Shown piece after piece: positions 1-10,763 of a stretch of DNA of 64,000 nucleotides (position 1 is the stretch's first letter; every line of letters begins with the position of its first letter). The translations under genes were made by a program, and so were the position numbers. The notes beneath the pieces were generated by a model. It was not told the DNA's origin, made no database searches, and was given only the letters and a program-made list of their open reading frames with translations. Origin of the DNA: Diphasiastrum complanatum (taxonomy: Eukaryota > Streptophyta > Lycopodiopsida > Lycopodiales > Lycopodiaceae); contig CM055110.1 of the NCBI GenBank assembly GCA_029204225.1, positions 40,688,923-40,752,922 on the forward strand, given 5' to 3'.

Positions 1-2653
1 ACAAGGAATAGAAATTATGATTCTAATTGATACCATCTTTGCAATTGGAGCAAAAGTCTCCTCATAATCAAGTCCATAAACTTGAGCAAAACCTTTAGCA
101 CAAAGCCTAGCCTTGTACTTGTTGATTGTGTCATCTTGATTATACTTGACTCGAAAAACCCACTTGCAACCAATGGTGTGCTTGTTGGATGGAAGATCCA
201 CAAACTCCCATGTCTCATTGGCCATCAAAGCATCATATTCCTCTTTCACGGCAAGGAACCATTCCTTCGAGTTGAGTGCATCATATACATCCTTCGGCTC
301 CTCGTGAGAAATAAAATAAGCACAATTAGTGGAGTTGATTTCCACTTGCTTGCCTCTATCTTCATAGGTAAGCCTTCTAGGCTCGGATCTTTCTCTTTGA
401 GATCTCCTTGGTGAAAAGATTCGAGGTGACTCCTCAATTCTCGGCCCCATCTCTCCATGATAGTCTTCAAGGGTGATGATTGGAGTATCTTTGTGAGAAT
501 CTTTGAACTCGGCCTCCTCAAGAATGTATTTTTGATCCTCATGGAATATAACATCCCTACTTTCAATTATAGTTGAGGTAGAGGGAGCATAGATTTTGTA
601 AGCTTCCTTGTTGGATGCATATCCAACCATGATCCCTTTAATAGAATTAGGACTTTTCCTTGTATCCAAGGGCACATGAACAAAGCAAGCACAACCAAAA
701 ACTCTAAGGTGATCTACCTTAGGTTTCTTCTTAAACAAGACTTCAAAAGGTGATTTTCTAGCAAGTGCATTGTGAGATAATCTATTGCACAAATAGTTTG
801 CACAATTTATAGCTTCACCCCAATATTCAATAGGCAAAGAAGCTTCAATTCGAATTGCTTTAGCACATTCACATAAAGATCTGTTTTTCCTCTCAGCAAC
901 TCCATTTTGAGATGGAGAATAAGCACAAGAAAACTCTCTCTTTATTCCTTCACCTTCACAGTAACCATGAAACTTGTTGGAAATGTATTCACCTCCTCCA
1001 TCACATCTTAAAGCTTTCACTTTGAAAGAAAACTGTTTCTCAACATAAGCTTTGAAGATTAGGAAGTGATAAAAAACCATAGCCTTTGAAGAAAGTAGAT
1101 ACAACCAAGTATATCTAGTAAAGCCATCAATAAAGGTGACAAAACATGTTGCACCACCAATCTTTTAGAAGAGGAAAAGTGTACATCCGAGTGTATAAGT
1201 TCCAAAGGATGAGTAGTCTTTATAAAAGACTTCTGATATGGCTTTTTGTGTGATTTTGCAATAGCGCAAGCCTCACAAGGTTTGAAATCCTTGGAAAGAG
1301 ATTTTGGAAGACCAATAGCCTTCACTTTCTTGACCATAGAAGACATAGATTTAAAGTTAGGATGACCCAACCTTCTATGCCACAGCTCCTCCTTAGATAT
1401 CAAAGCAACTTCACAAAGGTTTGCATTCTCATAAGAATTCAACTTAAAAATTCCACCACATTTAAATCCATCAGCAAGGATCTCATAATTTTTCTGGATA
1501 AAACAAGTACTGGAGTTGAACTTTACATCACAACCATTATGAAGCAACTTTCTCACACTAATTATGTTCTTTGTGAGTTTTGGAATGAAAAGAACATTAG
1601 AAAGTGCAAGAACTATTGAAGAAGCAAGTTTCAATGGAATGTTGCCAATTCCTTCTATAGGGCACTCATGATCATTAGCAGTGTAAATATATCTCTTGAG
1701 TCCTTTGTAAGGTACAATTGAGTCAAATGACTCCTTTGAACAGCACATATGTGAAGAAGCTCCACTATCTATGTACCAAGCTCCATCTTTCTTAAAAGGT
1801 GATGAAGAAAAACTGGACACCATGAGTGATCCTTCTCCATCACTTGCAACAGAATCTTCTTCAATCTCTTTGGAGAGATTAGCTTGTTTGAGTTGGTTTT
1901 TCTTCTTAAAGCAATTAGAGTTGTATCATCCTCTTCACCATTTTTGTCTCAATCTTTGGCTTTGTCTTTGTTGGATGCTTGAGAGAACTGGCTCTTACTC
2001 CTTCCTTTATGCTTGTCTTTGACAAAGAGGGCTTTGTCACTTCCACCATGCTCGAGTTTGTTCATCTGGGAGAGTTTATAGCTTTGTCTAGATTCTTCAA
2101 AAATAAGAATTCCTTGGAGAGTTTCTAGATTAGGCAACTCCTCCGTAGTGGCAAAAGACTGAACAAGATTATCACAGTCATCTCTCAAGCCATTCAGTAT
2201 GACTTGAACTAGCTCATCTTGGTTAATAGTAACACCAACACAGAAAAGCTCTCTATGTAAATCTTTAACTCTCAAAACATAGTTTGATGCACTCTCTTCA
2301 CTTCTTTGGAAACTTTGGAAAATCTAATTTCTAAGAGTGAGTAGTCTAGAAGTATTCTTTGCTTCAGAGATGGACTTAAGTGCATTCCAAGCTTCTTTGG
2401 CTGTAGTGCAAGATCCTATCTCTCTCAGAATTTCATTAGATACATTCATCTTAATGAAATGTAAAGCCATTCTAGCTCTCTTCCTATACTTAGGAATTTT
2501 AGCCTGTGTTTGAGGCTCTTCCTCAACACCAAGCACAATATTTATAGCATTCTGGAGTATCAAAATAGACTCCATTCTGAACTTCCAAATTGAGTAATTA
2601 GAAGTGTTTAGTCTTTCATTAGCTTCTATAAGATATCCTCCTTGAGATGCCAT
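1..2653 (-). pseudogene. Copia Gag-Pol polyprotein, broken, 3' part off-window (element 1)
   Basis: Gag begins at the ATG ending at 2653 and shows the UBN2 pattern (NYSIWKFRMESIL). A stop near 2320 replaces a Gln codon conserved in elements 2 and 10. Gag then resumes to about 1949. The CCHC zinc knuckle is missing: around 1917-1922 an acidic stretch jumps straight to the sequence that normally follows the knuckle. The protease motif IDSGASSHM lies near 1770 and the pre-integrase HHCC region at about 1390-1250. A frameshift near 1165 breaks the integrase core. The DGGGEY and NGVAER motifs follow at about 1000-890. The linker and the RT start (GCKWVFRVK, KARLCAKGFAQ) reach the window edge. It cannot make a functional polyprotein as it stands. 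Confidence 0.88.
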
Positions 2654-3381
2654 TTTAATAAAGACTTCTTAGTTATTAGACTGCAATATGTTTGAGCTTG
2701 TTCCAGTCAGAGTTCAAGTTGCTGCTCTCTTTCACTATAGGTATTTTCAAGGATGTACTACCTTCCTATGTGAAACACTTACAACTGTATTTGAGATGAA
2801 TCTCAAATATTCCACAAGACAAGTTATCTAAATCAGACACACAAAGTGGATTGAGACACTTTGGCTAGTTTGAATCCTACTTTTGGCATGTGTGAAATGC
2901 TTCAAAAGAAAATACAATTGACTCTCAGAAGGCTCAAAAGGTGTTCAATTACTTCAAACTCAGTCTTTATCTTCAGTTTCTTGTGTAGGATGCTCAAAAC
3001 AATGGATTCAGAACAAAGCAAGATTGAATCAAATCAAAATGCTATCACTCGGATTTTGGACCTATCTCTATCCTCTTTAAGAGCCTATAACTCTTGCTAG
3101 ACACATCAGATTGATTTGTTTCAATTTCTATGGAAAGTACAGATCATAAGCTTTTCATCAAGCTATAACACTACTAAGGGATTGAAAATCACTGATTTTC
3201 ACACATGCAAAATTCCAGAATTCCGTACTACCACTTTTCAGGTCTGAAAATTCAGTTCCAATCCGATTCGATCCAAATCCACTTCAGAGAAAGGTGAGAA
3301 AAAGTGTAAAACTGCTTTTTTGCTTGATTTAGCTCTCAATTTTTTGTACAATTAGAGATGTTAGCATGCAAAGCTTAATTT

Positions 3382-3394
3382 GGCTCTGACACCA
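3382..3394 (-). other. Primer-binding site, tRNA-iMet (element 1)
   Basis: The minus strand reads TGGTGTCAGAGCC directly after the LTR, one base different from the usual plant tRNA-iMet complement TGGTATCAGAGC. This fixes the LTR boundary and the orientation. The 730 bases between it and Gag (2654-3381) are the untranslated leader, and no ORF there is credible. Confidence 0.85.
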
Positions 3395-4185
3395 TGACAA
3401 AATTTCCAGATTTCACACGTGTGAGGAATGTCCACAAGTATGATGGATCTAATTAAGCTTTGTGATTAGCACAGTAACCTGATTCTAGATTGATTAACAA
3501 GATCTAGTTCAGAAGATATGGCTTAACCACAATCTAGCATGCTAAACAACAGAATATGATAGCAATGAATCAATAATGACAAAAGTACAAGATATCAGTG
3601 TATAAGCATTAGCTTCAACACGTGTTAGAGAGAGAAAGATAGAGAGATAACAAGCAAAATTGTTTAGATCCAAAATGGCATGAAATAGCTACAAAACTTT
3701 GGTTCTCCATAATTGATTGTGAGGAGAGCTACACATATTTATGGAGTTTGAGGTAGCTCGAGGTAGAACCACATCCATCCATCATAAAACGACATCTAAA
3801 GTGACATCTAGAGTCTATGTGACATTTGTCACTTCTCATGCATAAAATTCTACCAACTTTTTTCAAGTGTGCTAGTTCTAACTAGAAATGTCCAAATCAT
3901 CATGCATGTGTCCATTACACTTTGTGCATGCCTTGCATGTCACTATGGATCACTTACAATTAATGCATGTGAATTGCCATGAGTTTCTACAAGCATAACT
4001 TTGCTAATTCTATATGCACAAACTATATGCAAGAGGTACTCATCAATCTAGATATTACATATCCATGTAGCTCAAGTTCTATCTAGGCCAAATTTGGCAT
4101 TTTGCATTTATGAACTACATACTTGCATGGTACAATATTTGTAGCAAGCCAAAAAATCAATATGGATTGTTTTTCAGTTTTAACA
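3395..4185 (-). repeat. 5' LTR of element 1 (LTR-B, 791 bp)
   Basis: On the minus strand it runs TGTTAAAACTG... to ...TTTTGTCA and abuts the primer-binding site. A TATA-like stretch lies near 3735-3745. It holds a perfect CACACGTGTG palindrome at 3414-3423, close to the primer-site end, and AACACGTGTT at 3617-3626. The outer end is taken from the TG/CA termini and the return of unrelated coding sequence at 4186. The partner LTR is outside the window. Confidence 0.75.
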
Positions 4186-4635
4186 CTGACGACCCCGAGG
4201 CAAATAAGCTCGACATCCAGCTATGCAAGTTAGATCTTACAGAGATGCAGACCTAGTATCAGTAGGCAGAGTCATTCTTCAAGGCCATTGAGTTCCAGAT
4301 CCCTGTCCTGATGGGATATCAAAGCCCGAACCTGGCACATATGGTGTATGCCAATTATAATGCTATGGCAAGGTCGTGTCAACTCATAGTTCCCCCTGTC
4401 AGGAACTATGTTTATAACGTATCCTTTTGCGACGGCCGACTTGCAACCCTTTGGGTTCTCTCGAGGACCAAATGTTGTCACAAGGATGCTCCAAAAGATC
4501 GAGCAGACAACATACTTCAAATACATAGATCCCTCCATGGACAAGTGGAAGAATAAGGACGGGTATAGATTTGAGGCCATCAATGATCAGCAGCTGCAAG
4601 CGGCATATGTATATCTGACCAGATGCACACAATGA
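4186..4635 (+). pseudogene. Unrecognised coding stretch, frameshifted (upstream part)
   Basis: The plus strand reads as protein-like sequence from directly after the LTR of element 1 (DPEANKLDIQL), with in-frame stops near 4255. It continues as MGYQSPNLAHMVYANYNAM to about 4420, then shifts frame (TYPFATADLQPFGFSRGP) to a stop at 4635. The composition is less AT-rich than the copia elements. I recognise no family. Position upstream of the 4855-5892 ORF, a PPT and an LTR suggests it belongs to the internal region of an old LTR element truncated on the left by element 1. Confidence 0.35.
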
Positions 4636-4854
4636 CCAAGGACAAAAGTGCTGAGGGTACCCATGTCCCTATTCCACATGATGGCAGATTCACGACTGCA
4701 TGCCCATAACCTCTATGATTGGCACAGTTTTCTTCGAACTGCCTTCATGAGTGTCTAAAAAACAAGCAGCCCGTAACCATACTCGGGTATCTCATGACGG
4801 ATATCACACTGCAGCAAGTACAGAACGGGCCCAAACTCCAACAACACCTGTAGC

Positions 4855-5892
4855 TTGCGGACAAAGCATGGGACATTCCCATCGGGTCAAAACAGTCCAA
4901 GTGTTCACGCTCACGGGCTACTTGACCATCAGGAATCCAACCCAAAAGAGTCAACACCATTATTCTTCCACTGGTACACAAGCAAAAAAGCTCACAACCA
5001 GATCCACAAGCAGCTTGACATCGAAGGTAATGACGACTTCCTGACAGATCCACCAGAAACAAGAAGATTCTCGCCCAGGCAAGACACGGGCGCAGCTGAG
5101 CCATCAATGAGCGAGCGAGCCAAGGAAAAAGATACGGGCACAAAGGCCCTGGATGATAACCTGGCGAGGCCACCACAACCATGTAGGATAACTTCTCCTA
5201 CCAGGATCAGGAGCAAGATGGCTGATACCAGAGAATCAGAGAGATTCGAAAGAAAATATCCTCCCAATATGAGGGGAGGCAAGGAAGAGATAGATCAAAG
5301 CCAATACTCCACTAGGGCTGAGATCATTGCGGCATTACAACCGCAGCCGGAATGGCGCAACAAGATCCTAAATGATAGCAGGCGGCTCCAAGAGTACCTG
5401 AAGGCACCGGCATGGAAGCGAATAGATCCATTCTACATGCCGATCAAACGCAAAAATCCATGGCCGGCAGAAAAGCCATGGATCGAGTTGGTGAACTGGC
5501 CAGTAATTCCGGGAATTTCAAAGAGAATCTCCCCGGATGACCTGAGGCTACAATTACTTGATTTTGGGCACAAATACAAGACAAGTGTCGATCTATGCAT
5601 GCAAGAAAGTGCCGAATACTGTCGATCTATGGCCTTTCTAATGCAGCAAGAATGTTTCTGGGATCGTGGTTTGGATCCGATCAAGATCAATGTGCCCTCC
5701 CCGGCTATACTACAGAGCGGCCTTCATGTCATCATGATACGTCACCATGGTGGAAGACTGGTAGGAGATGGGCTTCATCGAAAAGGTACGAGAATACTGG
5801 GTCCATTAAACTACGGAAGTAAGCTCTGCTTCCAAGTAATTGAAGCCCTGGGGCGAAAGATGAGCGAGCGAAAACAAACAGCACGACTGTGA
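4855..5892 (+). CDS. Hypothetical 345-aa ORF, possibly from an LTR element
   Basis: This is an open frame of 345 residues that I do not recognise. The N-terminal ~130 residues are low-complexity, polar and charged. Residues ~150-270 look more ordered, with many Trp and Pro (PAWKRIDPFYMPIKRK, NPWPAEKPWIELVNWP) and an acidic/hydrophobic segment (SPDDLRLQLLDFGHKYK). There are no zinc knuckle, protease, integrase or RT motifs. The first ATG is arbitrary because the frame lies in a larger damaged stretch from 4186. About 200 bases downstream lie a PPT-like AGGGGTGGA and an LTR (6091), so it most likely sits in a non-autonomous LTR element. A captured host exon is the alternative. Confidence 0.35.
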   Translation: MRTKHGTFPSGQNSPSVHAHGLLDHQESNPKESTPLFFHWYTSKKAHNQIHKQLDIEGNDDFLTDPPETRRFSPRQDTGAAEPSMSERAKEKDTGTKALDDNLARPPQPCRITSPTRIRSKMADTRESERFERKYPPNMRGGKEEIDQSQYSTRAEIIAALQPQPEWRNKILNDSRRLQEYLKAPAWKRIDPFYMPIKRKNPWPAEKPWIELVNWPVIPGISKRISPDDLRLQLLDFGHKYKTSVDLCMQESAEYCRSMAFLMQQECFWDRGLDPIKINVPSPAILQSGLHVIMIRHHGGRLVGDGLHRKGTRILGPLNYGSKLCFQVIEALGRKMSERKQTARL

Positions 5893-6090
5893 GGTGAGCA
5901 GGACTCGCAAGAGGTTCTCAAGAGGCTGGAATGTAGCGGCCATTGAGAGACCTTCATTTGAGAAACAGTTTTGCGAATAATAAGCACCTGCTTTTACGGA
6001 AGCGAACAAAAATCCACGCTTTTTCAAGTGTCGAGTGGAACGACATCACCTGTGTTACAGTGGGTCCTGCAACAAATTAGGGGTGGATAA

Positions 6091-6750
6091 TGTTAGCAGA
6101 TTCCAGGAAATCTCCAGATGCCAAGCCAAGCTGAAGACACAGATTATCTCTCACCCATGACCGAGAGGAGGAGAGCAGAAGAAGCTGAGAGCCGAGCATG
6201 AGAGCCGAGGATTACTAGCTAGGATGACAATCATTATCTATGAGAGCCTACATGGTGTATCCCAGAGAAGGAACGACCATGTAGGAGCTAGTAATATTTT
6301 CTAGGCATTGTAAATAATGTAGACTCCTTAAATAACTTAGAGTGAGCCACCTTTGGATGGTGACCACTAGTGGAAGGGCTTTTTCCACTTGTAATTTTCA
6401 AATTAGTGGAATTGCCACTTCGGCACCACATTTGGTTTGGTCAAGAGATTGCCTGGTTGATCCAAAATCATAGTTGTATGCTTACCAATCTCATCTATAT
6501 GTGATCTAGTAGCCTTTTTGCTTATTTAAGGCCCCCCTCCCTTGTGAGGGAGCTTTGATTGTATTGTCATTTGCTCTTGAGTGAATAAAAAAGATCTTCC
6601 ACGAGTTCTTGATGATCATATTCTTGTTCATGACAATCTTCTTAAGTGAAATTTCTATGAGCATGTTCTGATTTCCTTTTGTGTTTGTGTTTGCGGGGAA
6701 AAAGACCCCTTTTTCAAGCTATTTTAGATGAAAAATCGTCGTCACGAGCT
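6091..6750 (+). repeat. LTR-E, Ty3-like LTR (3' end approximate)
   Basis: It starts with TGTTAGCAG right after a purine-rich tract (6079-6089), as a 3' LTR does. Promoter-like TATTTAAG lies at 6523-6530, followed by a C-rich start region and AATAAA at 6584-6589, a typical LTR U3-R layout. The right boundary is not resolved. Bases 6427-6509 match the leader of copia elements 2 and 10 almost perfectly although nothing around them matches. A diverged relative lies at about 60985-61345. Assignment to Ty3 rather than copia is an inference from style only. Confidence 0.5.
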
Positions 6751-7143
6751 ATTACGCTGACGCGGAACTGTTAAAAAATGATGCGTAAATGGCCCATAAT
6801 GGCCGGTTGCACTGCTATTAAAAATACTGTTCATTTGCTAATTTACGTTGTATGAAAATTCCATTTAAGAGGCCTATGCCCCTAGTTTTCGGGTTTGTCG
6901 GGGCTAGGAGGTGCTAGTTCGTCTTGAAAACCAATTAAATTTTATTCATCGTAGGCCACTTTGGTGATTTAAAAGCAGTTTTGGGACTCAGCCCTTAAGT
7001 TTGGGCCCAACTGCTAAAAGCCCCTACTGGTGCCCATTCATAAAAAGGTGCACCTCTTTGGGCCTCAGCCCTCTCTAGCATTAGAAGGGGCAGCCTCTAC
7101 ATAGCATTCTCACTATCATCGTCTTGAGGATCAACCTCAAAGC
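6751..7143. other. No gene seen
   Basis: This stretch is unremarkable. It may contain the end of LTR-E, whose 3' boundary is not clear. I see no ORF, repeat or RNA gene. Confidence 0.4.
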
Positions 7144-7560
7144 ATGAGAGTTCCAAGGGAGTCCTCAATGACAATGGCTGAGTCATCAAATTGCATGCAA
7201 ATTGTCCATTCAAGTGTGCATCTTGCAAGGGTGGTGAGCATTGGAGAGTCTACTATCTTTGAATACTTTTTGGAAAGTAGTAGTAGACATGAGGTGACTT
7301 GTTTCTTACCTGTAAAATTCATGGTGTTTATTACTTTGTATGACAAGACAATTGAATGGGATGCTTTGAAATCTACATTTGTTGTTGATAAAGCAATTTC
7401 ATTGGATAACTATTTTTGTAATAGTTTGAATAGAGTCATAAAAGATGAAACATCAAGTGCTTTGGAAATCTTTGTGTCCACATGCTTTGTGCATGATCAT
7501 TCCAATGTAAGGACCAGAGATTATCCTATTTCAATGATAGGAATAATGGTAGTGTTTTGA
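7144..7560 (+). other. Hypothetical 138-aa open frame, weak
   Basis: This open frame has no motif I recognise. It lies directly upstream of copia-derived debris on the same strand that ends in a PPT and an LTR, so it may be a decayed internal region of the same element. The composition is ordinary and no transmembrane or zinc-binding pattern is seen. It could equally be chance. Confidence 0.2.
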
Positions 7561-7587
7561 TCTTCAAGTAGAGATTGTAGAATCTAC

Positions 7588-8112
7588 TTGTTTTCAACCA
7601 AAGAATTTGTCAATGGAAATGTGATCTTTCAAGAGTGGAAGATTTGTAAACTTGAAGAAGCACCTTTGGATCAACACCTTATTCAATTCATTGATGGTTT
7701 GGAGTCAAGTCAAGTGGAGGAGCAAGCTCAAGACCCGAAGATTCCAAGAAGAACCATGAGTATCAAGATGGAGCCATCTAGGCTCAATAATATGGATCAA
7801 GCAAAGCAAGTTGTCTTTGGCAACAATATGTATGCACTTAATAGTTTTATTGATGTATCTTCAAGTGCACAAAATGCCTTGGAATCCATGGCTTGGCACG
7901 ATGTATAGTTTTTGAAGTGTGCTACATGTATATAGCCACATTTGTGGAGCATCTTGTAAGGGATCCTTTAAGAGGTGGTGAAAGATCCTTCATGGACATC
8001 ATTCTCTATTGGAATCTCAAAAGTTCCTTGTTTGTAGCTGGATTTTTTAGACACTTCTAAAAGCATTCATCTAGAAAGAGAATTGTAAATAGATCAAGCC
8101 AAATTTGAGGAG
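7588..8112 (+). pseudogene. Copia Pol remnant (integrase-RT linker)
   Basis: The open part (7588-7908) matches the linker between integrase and RT in other copia elements here: the order EEQA..P, IPRR, EPSRL, KQVV, LNSF and ALES parallels element 4 (EEQAPNPPITPRRSS, EPSRLTY, ALNSKEW). After the stop, a phrase like ERSFMDIILY recalls the RT C-terminal segment ERSFMDITLF. The block ends in TTTGAGGAG, a PPT, just before an LTR. Most of RT and RNase H is missing. Confidence 0.5.
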
Positions 8113-8808
8113 TGTGAAGAATTGCCAAAAAATGACAAATCTACCTTGATAAAAAACCATGTAGTATAATGTAAATTTTGTACATAAGGGGATTCCACAC
8201 ATGTGAGGCCAAGATGACACGTGGCAATCCACTCCTAATGTAGGTTAGGTCAAGTGCATAGGGTTGGTCATGTCATTTTGGTAGTGATTCCTAGTTTATA
8301 GGACCTAAATCCTAGATTTACAGTGAAAATTTGACCAACTAGCTATCTACCAAGCATGACTCTAGGAAATAGACTAGGGTTTCATTTTAGGTTAAGGAGA
8401 GTGAGTTAACTTCTTTATTACATGCTGAAAATCCACCTAACTTCAAGAAGGAAGTCGAATTTTCTATGTATTCCCTCTCTCCATAGTGAGAAGATAGAAA
8501 ATTTTTGGAGCTCATTGGCAATCTCAAGCTAGTTCACTATGTACATTGAGTTTTTGTAATCCAGATGAAACCAAATCAATTTCTACTTGTTTCTCAGGTT
8601 GAAGGCCGTACCTATAGTACACATGTGTGGGCACAGATTTCAATGTTGATCAATGCCTTTGATTGTTAATGCTTGTTGTTTGTCAAATTGCCAATCTAGA
8701 TCAACTTTTTTGTGTCTAGTTTTTTGATAGATTGTTAAGCAAGCATCCAATCACTCTTGTGGATCTTTTGTAGATCCATTTATGGTCCTAAAGTATAGTA
8801 CTTTCACA
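8113..8808 (+). repeat. Copia-type 3' LTR (~696 bp)
   Basis: It starts TGTGAAGAATTG directly after the PPT-like GAGGAG and ends near ...CTTTCACA. Its start resembles LTR-A and its tail resembles LTR-C (a shared CCAATCACTCTT stretch and TTTGTAGAT). It carries decayed versions of the shared palindrome (CACATGTG near 8197 and 8621) and GACACGTGGC near 8215. No matching 5' LTR is seen, so the 3' boundary is a judgement from homology. Confidence 0.55.
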
Positions 8809-8816
8809 TCTTCAAG

Positions 8817-9530
8817 TCAGGAGTTAGAGTTCAACACTTCAGCTAAATTATGGTCTTTCGATATCACACAATGGACTTGATGTCCCTGACAATGGAAATA
8901 ATCCACTCCTGATTTCACATTTGGTCCCAAGCTTGACTCAACTAGGAACTGGTCATTTCTAGATTGGTTGTGGATATTATAGAACGTGGATATACGAGTA
9001 TCAATCAGAGCATTTTTGTATTTGGATGCAATTCCAATTGCATAATCCAAACTAGTCGGATGCTTCTATCTCACATGGACTTGCATCTTTGTTTGCAATT
9101 CACTTATGAAACAATCCAATATCAATTCAATTGGAAGCACATAAATAGATATGTGCTTTTGCACAAACCAATTAAATCTATGAGAATATCTTCCCACAGC
9201 CTCTTTTTCACCTTGTCTGATAGTTACCAAATGGTAACAAGCAATAGTCACATTCATCGTGGGTGAAAACGCATCCAAGAATGCTTTTACCAAGGTATCC
9301 CATGAGTCAAGAGAATGGTTTTCAAAAAATTGAATATTGTAGTACCAATTTCTAGCATGACCAGTCAAGTATAATGGAAACAAGAGCTTCGATTCACTGG
9401 GATGTGAAAAACCATCGAGGAAAGAGAGGTTCACAAATTTTTGTATAAAGATATCAGCTTTATCACCTCTCTCTCCATCATAATGATCAATCTTCAATAG
9501 GTAAATAGGCTTTGGTCTAACATAGAGGGA
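8817..9530 (-). pseudogene. Ty3/gypsy Gag relic
   Basis: The minus strand encodes a capsid-type segment of the Retrotrans_gag family: KIDHYDGERGDKADIFIQKF, LTGHARNWYYN, SWDTLVKAFLDAFSP and YSHRFNWFVQKH. A frameshift between 9050 and 9066 separates it from a C-terminal piece with a decayed zinc-knuckle-like stretch (DYFHCQGHQVHCVIS). No protease or RT follows because the fragment is cut at 8808 by the neighbouring LTR. To the right (9531-9680) only decayed sequence of the same element can be guessed. It is an old, non-functional fragment and the clearest Ty3 lineage trace here. Confidence 0.7.
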
Positions 9531-9680
9531 GTCGCCAGCAACTAATGAAAGTTACACAATATTACAACCATGTTTAGCTCTTGATTTTCCAACATCGCAC
9601 TCCAACTCATCAAAGTTGGGAACACTTTCAACATTATCATGACGTTCATTAGGGGATCGATGGCCCAATTCTGACACATC

Positions 9681-10763
9681 TGTTGGAGAGAGAGAGGAGA
9701 GGAATGACGAACACAGCAGAATGAGTTCGTGCGCAGCGGAATGAGTTATATGTCTCTCTCCGTAAGCATGACTACGCCTATTAGAATGAACAGAACTTTA
9801 ATGATGGAAATTATGGTCATTCTAGATTACGCAGCCAAGCATTAATAGATGAAGCGCCAGAAGAATAATTTGTCACGAATAGCAAGACAAATTATATGTC
9901 GCGAATGATTCATGACAAGCTAGACTATGCTCGACTGATAATTAGTCGTGAATGATTCGGGAAAGACTCTAAGACTAAATGTTAGTCGTCTATTACCAGA
10001 AAGAACAACTAGAAAGATCAGACAGAATGACGAATAAGCATAGCAATATTAACGCGGATCTGAATGGAGAACAAAGAGTTGTATTAGATTAAGTATATCA
10101 TGTATACATGTCAATAATGCGGTAGAGCACAAGATAATAATGGACAAAACCGCGTGCCCTACGAAACTTATTTCAATTTGTAAAAAAAGGGGATGAAACT
10201 TTAATTCTGACAAGTATGAAGAATCAATGCTCGGGGCATCTACTTCGTCCACTTTTCTATATGTCTCTTCACTCATCAACTTATTCACCTATTAACATTT
10301 GTTCCATTTTTCTCCTCTAAATACACAAATGGTATGCAGCTGTGGAAAGTACAGAGTGGATGTGCTGTCTGTAAGAGATCATGGGTGGCTGCAGTCGTTG
10401 TCTAATATGTTAGCGCAGCTACATGGGATAAGTGTGAAAAGAGTGCGACGTCAGTCAGTGTTGAGGTGACCATTGGTGATGATGATACGAAAAGTGCGTC
10501 ACTCTTACGAATAGCCTTAGGATTAGATTTACAAGGTGCCTTTGCCTATAGGGCACCTTCGGCATTCTGTGGGATAGTGTCCCCTTTTTGCCTGTCACCA
10601 TAACCTGTGTAAAAACAGAGTGTCACGATTCTTTCACCTTTTATTCGTCTGTGCGAATTTGCTTGTAAATATGCAGGCTGCGCAACAACGTTAGTAAATA
10701 TGCAGCATGAATGGAGGCAGATTAAAATGGGATTTAAGGAGAGTAGAAGGAATAAATCCAACA
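9681..10763 (-). repeat. 3' LTR of element 6 (1083 bp)
   Basis: Its ends are TGTTGG...CCAACA, a 6-bp terminal inverted repeat. On the minus strand it follows a PPT (AGAGGGGG, 10764-10771) after RNase H. It is richer in CG dinucleotides than the other LTRs and includes TCGTGAATGATTC-like repeated phrases around 9870-9960. No second copy is present, so identity between LTRs cannot be assessed. Confidence 0.75.

Larger units (their letters stand above)
1..4185 (-). mobile_element. Ty1/copia element 1, 5' part (runs off the left edge)
   Basis: Read on the minus strand the order is 5' LTR (4185-3395), tRNA-Met primer site (3394-3382), an untranslated leader, Gag, protease, integrase and the start of RT. 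The 3' half lies outside the window. No target duplication can be checked because only one end is present. It interrupts an older, unrecognised coding stretch that resumes at 4186. The protein order and motifs place it in Ty1/copia. The Gag-Pol resembles that of elements 2 and 10, but the LTR is a different sequence. Confidence 0.9.

Noticed and set aside
1362-1619. Plus-strand ORFs across copia elements (for example 1362-1619, 4311-4556, 15299-15496, 28845-29117)
   Set aside because: They lie in other frames of Gag-Pol or of the 4-kb coding stretch and show no protein pattern of their own.
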